From positions 1-13,030 of the forward strand of contig JALRFZ010000194.1 in assembly GCA_023253615.1 (NCBI GenBank): a stretch of DNA of 13,030 nucleotides, in the 5' to 3' direction. The notes beneath the pieces were generated by a model. That model saw only the letters and a list, made by a program, of their open reading frames with translations. It did not search any database and was not told where the DNA came from. The DNA comes from Verrucomicrobiales bacterium. Lineage in GTDB: Bacteria; Verrucomicrobiota; Verrucomicrobiia; Verrucomicrobiales; DEV007. Every line of letters begins with the position of its first letter. Within the stretch, counting starts at the first letter, position 1. The position numbers and the translations under genes were made by a program. Shown here one piece after another: positions 8,407 through 13,030 of this stretch.

Positions 8407-10188
8407 TCACAAAGCCACCTCCGTCACCCAGATCGCCGAAGCCCCCTTCGACTGTCCGTGATAAAAATAGACCGACCACCGGTTCCCGCCTTCATGCAGC
8501 AGCCAGGGATAACCGAGATCCGTGTTCGGGTTATCGGGACCCCCCGGAGGAAACTCGAGCAGGACCCGTTCGCGCTTCCATTCGAGGTGGTCCGCCTGTC
8601 CCCTCCAGAGCCAGATGCGGCTGTTCCGTCCCGTCCCCCTCGCCCGTTCCGTCGTCAGCACGAGGAGTTCGCCGGGGTGCCCGGGATTCTCGACCGCGCA
8701 AGGAGCGGCCAATCGCGCCGTGGCGGGATTTTCGGCATCGAGACCCGACAGGGTTGTCTCCCAGGTTTGACCCTGATCGATCGACACGCCGACGAACTGG
8801 CGTCCCTCCGCCGAGGGTTCATCGAAGACCGCCTTTTTCGTGCTGCGGAAAAATCCGATGAGCTTCCCCTGTGAGGCAATCACGACCGGCTCGACCGCGG
8901 GCACCCCGGCGATGCGGCGGGCCTCGCTCCAGGTGCGGCCGTGGTCCTTGGATGCCGCCATCCAGATCCCCTCGGCATGCGGTGCCGATCCGACGCGATA
9001 GTGACCGAAGACGACGAGTCCCTCCCCTTTCAACGGGAACACGTTTCCAAATACCGAACCGGTCCGGTTGGGGCCGAGCTTGCCCGTGTCCGTCGGCGTC
9101 CAGGTGAGTCCCTCATCCTCCGAGCGCCAACCGAAGATCTGATTCGCCTCGTCACCCGTGTAAGCCATCGCGAGCAGGACGATCGCGCCGTCCTCCGCGA
9201 TGCCGAGCGCGAGATTGCCGCAGCAGGTGTAATCGAGTCCGGGCCCGAACTCCCGCAGGATCCGGAGATCGGAAAACGTCGCACCGCCGTCGCTCGAGCG
9301 GGCCACCGCGGGACATCCTCCTCCGTGATTCCCATGAAAGGTTCCGGCGACACAGGCGAGGATGATGGTGCCCCCCGGCGTGCGCACGACCTTGTTCCAC
9401 GAGAGATGGGCGTATCGCGGATCCGCGGGTGCCGGCACGGCCATGCGCACGAGCTCGCCCGAGGGATTCCGGGCTTTCCATGCGGCAGTTCCAGCGCCAC
9501 GTCCGGCCAAGGCGGCCTCGACCGAAGCGACCACCGCCTTCGCGAGGATCGCCGATCCTTCACTCGAATAGTGGACATCGTTCGGAAGCCGAGTCGCAAG
9601 GTGGGGCGTGATGACCGCATTGAGATCGTCGATCGCCACCCCGCTCTCTTCCATCACCTTTCGGGCGATCGCATTGTATTCGTCGATGCTGCCGAAACGC
9701 CGCGTCGGAGAGATGATGCCGCCATTCGGCACCGGAGTCGTCGTCGCCCAGATCAGGGTCGCTCCGGTGGCATGAAGGCGCTTCACGAGTTCGCGGAGAT
9801 TCTTCTCATACACCGCGGGCGGGGCGTGTCGCACCCCTTCGGGCGGCAGCTTGGCGTCGTGCAGACCGAAATTGAAATGGACCACGTCCCACTTCCCCTT
9901 GCCGAGCCAGGATTCGAGATGATTCAGCGCGTTGCCGGTGGAACTGCAGTTCGTCGGCGGACGGTGCACGTTGGCTTTTCCCTTCAGCGCCTCGCGCACC
10001 GGCAGGGTGTAGCCGATCGAGATCGAGTCGCCCAGCAACAGCACCCTCGGGAGACCGGCGATGTCCTCGACGGGGACGAACGAGGGTTCGACCCGCTCTT
10101 TCGGATTCGTGGATTGACCGAATCCAGGCAATGCGGCCCCGAACACGAAAACCGGCAAAAGGAAGCGTACGAAAAATCCCGGGTACAT
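8407..10188 (-). CDS. Secreted SGNH hydrolase fused to sialidase-like Asp-box propeller
   Basis: This 593-residue two-domain protein has a signal peptide (1-25, GFGQS). Residues about 45-228 are an SGNH/GDSL hydrolase: LLLGDSIS with nucleophile Ser55, Gly85 in block II, FGLHD (107-111) in place of the usual GxND, and DVHYSS with Asp204 and His206 as the rest of the triad. Residues about 240-593 carry four Asp-box repeats of the form S-x-D-x-G-x-T-W/F: 298-305, 356-363, 413-420 and 469-476, typical of sialidase-type beta-propellers (BNR/GH33-like). The pair suggests removal of an O-acyl group and hydrolysis of the same sugar, as with O-acetylated sialic acid, but many Asp-box proteins act on other glycans, so the substrate is open. 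It lies 22 bp downstream of DUF1501 and 25 bp upstream of the 215-residue gene, hence in an operon. Confidence 0.9.
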   Translation of the reverse strand: MYPGFFVRFLLPVFVFGAALPGFGQSTNPKERVEPSFVPVEDIAGLPRVLLLGDSISIGYTLPVREALKGKANVHRPPTNCSSTGNALNHLESWLGKGKWDVVHFNFGLHDAKLPPEGVRHAPPAVYEKNLRELVKRLHATGATLIWATTTPVPNGGIISPTRRFGSIDEYNAIARKVMEESGVAIDDLNAVITPHLATRLPNDVHYSSEGSAILAKAVVASVEAALAGRGAGTAAWKARNPSGELVRMAVPAPADPRYAHLSWNKVVRTPGGTIILACVAGTFHGNHGGGCPAVARSSDGGATFSDLRILREFGPGLDYTCCGNLALGIAEDGAIVLLAMAYTGDEANQIFGWRSEDEGLTWTPTDTGKLGPNRTGSVFGNVFPLKGEGLVVFGHYRVGSAPHAEGIWMAASKDHGRTWSEARRIAGVPAVEPVVIASQGKLIGFFRSTKKAVFDEPSAEGRQFVGVSIDQGQTWETTLSGLDAENPATARLAAPCAVENPGHPGELLVLTTERARGTGRNSRIWLWRGQADHLEWKRERVLLEFPPGGPDNPNTDLGYPWLLHEGGNRWSVYFYHGQSKGASAIWVTEVAL

Positions 10189-10210
10189 CGCTCAGCGAAA
10201 CGCCGGATCC

Positions 10211-11647
10211 TCACGCGATCAACTCCCCGATCACGGTCCCCCCGAACTGGCTGAGCTGCTTGAATCGGCCGCCGTGGTAGAAGGTGAGCTTGTTGTCGTC
10301 CAACCCCAACAAACGCAGCAGGGTCACGTGGAAATCGCGGACGTGCGCCTTGCCATCGACCGCCTCCATGCCCAGCTCGTCGGTCGCACCAATGGTGTGA
10401 CCGGCCTTGCACCCACCGCCGGCGAGCCAGATCGTCATGGCGTTGGGATTGTGGTCGCGTCCGTAGGCGGTGCCGCCGCGGACCCCGTTGTCGGGAGTGC
10501 GGCCGAATTCGCCGCACCAGACGATGAGCGTAGACTCGAGCAGTCCGCGTTCCTTCAGATCGGCGATCAGCGCGGCGATAGGCTGATCGACGCCCGCGAC
10601 GAGATTGCCGTGGGCGCGCTCGATGTAATCGTGGCTGTCCCACGATCCGTGATAGAGCTGCACGAAACGCACGCCCTTTTCGACGAGCTTTCGCGCGAGG
10701 AGACACTTTCGTCCAAAGGCATCGGTCGTGGCCTTGCCGATCCCGTAGGCTTCCATGGTCTTCTCATTTTCCTTCGAAAGATCAAGCGTCTCGGGCACCT
10801 GCATCTGCATGCGGAAAGCGAGCTCGTAGCTGTCCATCCGCGCGGCCAACTCGGCGTGATCGGGATGCTCCGCGGCATGGGCCGCGTTCAAAGAGGCGAT
10901 GAGGTCGAGATTCTTCCGCTGGTGTTCGCGTGTCACCCCCGCGGGCGGTGAGAGATCGAGAATGGGGGAACCTTTCGGTCGCAGCGGCGTGCCCTGATAG
11001 TGAGCCGGGAGGTAGCCGTTGCTCCAGTTCGCCGCCCCGCCCTGGGGATAGCTGACCTCGGGCAGGACGATGAATCCCGGGAGATCCTGGTTCACCGAAC
11101 CAAGCCCGTAGTTCACCCACGATCCGATCCCCGGATCGCCGCCGAAGCGGTTGCCCGTATTCATCTGATACATCGCGGTCGGGTGATTCACACTGTCGAC
11201 GGTGCAGCCGCGGTAAAAACAGATCTCGTCCGCGACTTTGGCGAGATGCGACCAGTTCTCCGCCATGTCGGCTCCGCTCTGTCCGGCTTTGATGAACTGG
11301 AAAGGGCTCTGCACGTAATAGCGTTTCCCGCTCTCCATCGCCGACTTCTGCTTGCCCTCGCGGACGAATTCCTTGAGATGCATCTTCTCGAGCATCGGCT
11401 TCGGATCGAAGGTGTCGATGTGCGAAGGGCCGCCCTCCATCATCAGGAAGATGACGTGTTTCGCCTTCGCCTCGGGGAAATGTCCGGGCTTCGGCGCGAG
11501 TGGTCCCGCCTTCGCCTTTTCATCGGCGAGCAAGGCGCTGAAGGCGACGCTCCCGAGCGAGGCGCCGAGACCGTAGACGAAGTCGCGCCGCGTCGGGAGA
11601 TGCAAGGCGCGGGCACCGGCACAGGGGAAGTAGGGGCGGGTTTTCAT
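10211..11647 (-). CDS. DUF1501 protein with Tat signal
   Basis: This 478-residue protein belongs to DUF1501, a PVC-abundant family related in fold to the alkaline phosphatase/sulfatase superfamily; its reaction is unknown. The ATG at 11647 gives a twin-arginine signal, TRRDFVYGLGASLGS, with Arg20-Arg21, as usual for this family. Signature motifs follow: MEGGPSHIDTFDPKP (70-84), YRGCTVDSVNHPTAMY (145-160), SWDSHDY (335-341), CGEFGRTP (378-385), GRDHNP (396-401) and LLRLLGLD (443-450). The length matches the family. An in-frame ATG at 11719 would add 24 residues ahead of the Tat signal and lies in the repeat region, so it is rejected. DUF1501 genes are commonly paired with DUF1553 genes, as here (11816-12904). 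It is the first complete gene of the downstream operon. Confidence 0.95.
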   Translation of the reverse strand: MKTRPYFPCAGARALHLPTRRDFVYGLGASLGSVAFSALLADEKAKAGPLAPKPGHFPEAKAKHVIFLMMEGGPSHIDTFDPKPMLEKMHLKEFVREGKQKSAMESGKRYYVQSPFQFIKAGQSGADMAENWSHLAKVADEICFYRGCTVDSVNHPTAMYQMNTGNRFGGDPGIGSWVNYGLGSVNQDLPGFIVLPEVSYPQGGAANWSNGYLPAHYQGTPLRPKGSPILDLSPPAGVTREHQRKNLDLIASLNAAHAAEHPDHAELAARMDSYELAFRMQMQVPETLDLSKENEKTMEAYGIGKATTDAFGRKCLLARKLVEKGVRFVQLYHGSWDSHDYIERAHGNLVAGVDQPIAALIADLKERGLLESTLIVWCGEFGRTPDNGVRGGTAYGRDHNPNAMTIWLAGGGCKAGHTIGATDELGMEAVDGKAHVRDFHVTLLRLLGLDDNKLTFYHGGRFKQLSQFGGTVIGELIA

Positions 11648-11685
11648 GGGTGGGAGAAGAATACTCGAAGGACTTTGTCGAATGG

Positions 11686-11776
11686 CATCTGCGCCCATCG
11701 GCGTCTCATCTGCGGACATCTGCTTTCCCTTCTTTTCAACGCGGATGAGCGCGGATTTCCGCGGATGACCGCGGAT
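11686..11776. repeat. Inverted array of 10-bp-phased repeats between DUF1553 and DUF1501
   Basis: On the right, GCGGAT recurs at exact 10-bp spacing at 11741, 11751, 11761 and 11771. On the left, CATCTGCG-type units begin at 11686, 11696 (CATCGGCG), 11707 and 11717, also about 10 bp apart. The two halves are in opposite orientation: CATCTGC (11717-11723) can pair with GCGGATG (11741-11747), ATCTGCG (11708-11714) with CGCGGAT, and ATCGGCG with the next CGCGGAT at 6 of 7 bases. The result is a long imperfect hairpin with a 17-base loop. It occupies most of the 168-bp gap, which has no credible gene. Similar decamer repeats are, from memory, dispersed in some environmental bacterial genomes. Confidence 0.85.
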
Positions 11777-11815
11777 ATGAATCGGATCGAAACGCCGATG
11801 AATTTCGCTGTTGCC

Positions 11816-12904
11816 TCAATACACATACACAAACTCATTCGCATTCAGCAGCGCGAGACACACGTCCGCGAAGGCCCTCGTCCGCACGTCGCAATCCCCC
11901 GGCTGGAGATCGGGGACGAAGTCGGCGTAGGCGTGCAGCCTCTCGTCGAAAGCGAACTTCTCGCCCGTGTTTTCCTCCACCGCCTCGCGGCGCACCGTGA
12001 GCGGCGGCTCGAATTCCGGATAGACCGCCTTTTCCTGCAATGGCACCATCGCCCGCCAATGGTCGAGACAGGTCGCGACTTCCTCATCCGTCGCCCTGCG
12101 TCCTAACACCAGCAGAAACGCCCGCTCGATCGCCGTCTTCTCATCCTTCGTTTCTTCCAAGACCCGCTTCGCGAGGGCGAGCGCCCGTGCCTGGCTCGCC
12201 TGGCTGTTGAAGAGCGCGAAGACCTGCGGGCTCACCGTGCTGGCGTCGCGTCGTTCGCAGGAGAAGTCGGGGGCCGGCGCATTGAAGACCTCCATCGCCG
12301 GATCGGCCTGGCCGCGCAATTTCAAGGCATAAAGCGAACGCCGGTGACGCTGCTCCGGTTTCGGATTCGGCACCCAGGCCGAGGCGAATGTGCCCATCAC
12401 CTGGCGCGGCTGCATCGCCGCCTCCAGATTGATTTCGGGCCGGTTCGGGATGCCGCCGAGAGTGCGGTTGAGTTCCCCCGTCGCCGCGAGCATGGCATCG
12501 CGCAGTTCCTCCGCACTGAGCCGGCGCGGTTTGAAAACGGCGTAGGCCTTTTCGAGCTCCTCGCGGCTCAATTGGGAATCCGAGGCATCGATTCGCGAAC
12601 TCCTCTGATAAGCCTTGCTCGTCATGATGACCCGGTGCAGCGCCTTGAAGCTCCAGCCCGATTCGACAAAGGTCGCCGCGAGCCAGTCGAGCAGCTCGGG
12701 ATGGGTCGGCTTCTTCCCGGTACTGCCGAAGTTGTTGGGATTGCCGGCGAGCGGTTCGCCGAAATGCCACATCCAGACGCGGTTGACGATGGCCCGCGTC
12801 GTGAGCGGATTCCCGGGATGCGCGACCCAGTCGGCGAAGGCGGCGCGACGGCCTTGCGGCGTCTCGGGCAGGACCGTGCCCAACTCCGCCGTGCCGTGTT
12901 CCAT
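11816..12904 (-). pseudogene. DUF1553 protein, 5'-truncated (C-terminal 362 residues)
   Basis: The sequence encodes the C-terminal DUF1553 (PSD1) region. Signatures are NPLTTRAIVNRVWMWHFG (32-49), HPELLDWLA (68-76), the LHRVIMTSKAYQRSS stretch (89-103), RRLSAEELRDAML (127-139), LGRRATDEE (267-275) and the typical ending LLNANEFVYVY (352-362). Full members are usually about 700-1100 residues, with an N-terminal cytochrome-like region and a DUF1549 domain; both are missing. Homology seems to begin within about 5-10 residues of the ATG at 12904, and the DNA upstream is AT-rich and unrelated, with an in-frame TAG ending at 12951. I call it a remnant. It could still be translated, because AAGGTG lies seven bases before the ATG. 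An alternative is that the break is an assembly join. It precedes DUF1501 by 168 bp, the usual pairing. Confidence 0.85.
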
Positions 12905-12947
12905 AGTTCTACACCTTATATATATAACTTTTAAAAGTAAGGGTAAA
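12905..12947 (-). promoter_or_regulatory. Promoter-like sequence and Shine-Dalgarno ahead of the truncated DUF1553
   Basis: On the minus strand AAGGTG (12917-12912) sits seven bases before the ATG at 12904, the best ribosome site in the window. Further up, TTTACC (12947-12942) and TATATA (12924-12919) are separated by 17 bases, the optimal spacing for a sigma-70-type promoter. Transcription from that -10 would start about at the ribosome site and lose part of it, so the two signals may not act together. The stretch is about 19% GC over 12905-12940, so chance AT-rich matches are possible. Confidence 0.4.
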
Positions 12948-13030
12948 CCCTAGTCTGTATGCTTAGACAGCCCGAAAATCTGCCGTGTCGGGATTTTGGG
13001 GGGTAAACCGTATTTCTAGGGGTTGCCGGA
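12905..13030. mobile_element. Atypical, palindrome-rich DNA interrupting DUF1553; possible end of an inserted element
   Basis: This 126-bp stretch is about 43% GC, against well over 60% in the neighbouring genes, and shows no coding potential. It contains a chain of palindromes: TTATATATATAA (12916-12927), ACTTTTAAAAGT (12927-12938) and AGGGT-AA-ACCCT (12940-12951). An imperfect hairpin follows at 12971-13000, with CCC, AAAATC and CCG pairing to GGG, GATTTT and CGG, one bulged G and a two-base bulge. The arms 12941-12953 and 13016-13028 are inverted repeats at 10 of 13 positions. GGGTAAACC is also directly repeated at 12941 and 13001. No transposase is visible, because the window ends. The element class is unknown; an assembly chimera is the main alternative. 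Confidence 0.45.

Noticed and set aside
8941..10254. Long plus-strand open frame opposite the SGNH-sialidase gene
   Set aside because: Arg-rich, low-complexity composition without domains; the minus strand has intact catalytic and Asp-box motifs.
11000..12106. Plus-strand open frame spanning the DUF1501 start, the gap and the DUF1553 end
   Set aside because: It crosses two well-supported minus-strand genes and the repeat array, and shows no homology signature.
12941..13028. Integron attC site
   Set aside because: The paired outer arms and bulged stem recall attC, but the required RYYYAAC and GTTRRRY core boxes are not met and no integrase or cassette is visible.

Overview
The window is GC-rich and dense with genes for exported proteins. 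Families present include Cys-type sulfatases, a DUF1553/DUF1501 pair, a glucose/sorbosone-dehydrogenase-like propeller fused to cytochrome c, an SGNH hydrolase fused to Asp-box (sialidase-like) repeats, and a Tat-exported sugar isomerase/epimerase-like protein. From general knowledge this mix is typical of the PVC superphylum (Planctomycetota/Verrucomicrobiota). I favour Verrucomicrobiota, but the phylum is an inference from gene content, not from a marker gene. Start codons in the GC-rich part mostly lack a clear Shine-Dalgarno sequence.

Layout. Positions 1-403 (minus) hold the N-terminal third of a sulfatase whose C-terminus lies off the left edge. A short divergent spacer leads to three plus-strand genes: a TIM-barrel isomerase/epimerase (497-1432), a secreted alpha/beta hydrolase with a fibronectin-III-like tail (1503-2828) and a short-chain dehydrogenase (2952-3743). 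A 62-bp perfect heptamer array lies between the first two. From 3759 to 12904 every gene is on the minus strand. In transcription order they are: a 5'-truncated DUF1553 protein, DUF1501, an SGNH hydrolase-sialidase fusion, a 215-residue periplasmic protein, a 747-residue propeller-cytochrome c protein and a sulfatase with two C-terminal EF-hands. Spacings from DUF1501 onward are 22 bp, 25 bp, a 4-bp ATGA overlap and 67 bp, so they look like one operon. DUF1553 probably belongs to it, across a 168-bp gap that carries an inverted decamer array.

Functional reading (inference). The operon looks like an outer-membrane or periplasmic set acting on a sulfated and/or acylated glycan: desulfation (sulfatase), deacylation and glycosidic cleavage (SGNH-sialidase), and sugar oxidation with electrons passed to haem (propeller-cytochrome c). 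DUF1553/DUF1501 supply the usual PVC-specific accessory pair of unknown biochemistry. The plus-strand isomerase and dehydrogenase could process released sugars.

The most unusual part is the right edge. From about 12905 the base composition drops abruptly (about 19% GC over the first 36 bases, about 43% over the whole 126 bases), and DUF1553 loses its expected N-terminal part exactly there. The AT-rich DNA contains a chain of palindromes and a larger imperfect hairpin, and it places a good Shine-Dalgarno and a promoter-like sequence in front of the remaining DUF1553 fragment. This looks like the end of an inserted element, or an assembly junction; the window stops too early to decide. I found no tRNA, rRNA, CRISPR array or complete insertion sequence. 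No stretch longer than about 170 bp lacks a gene.
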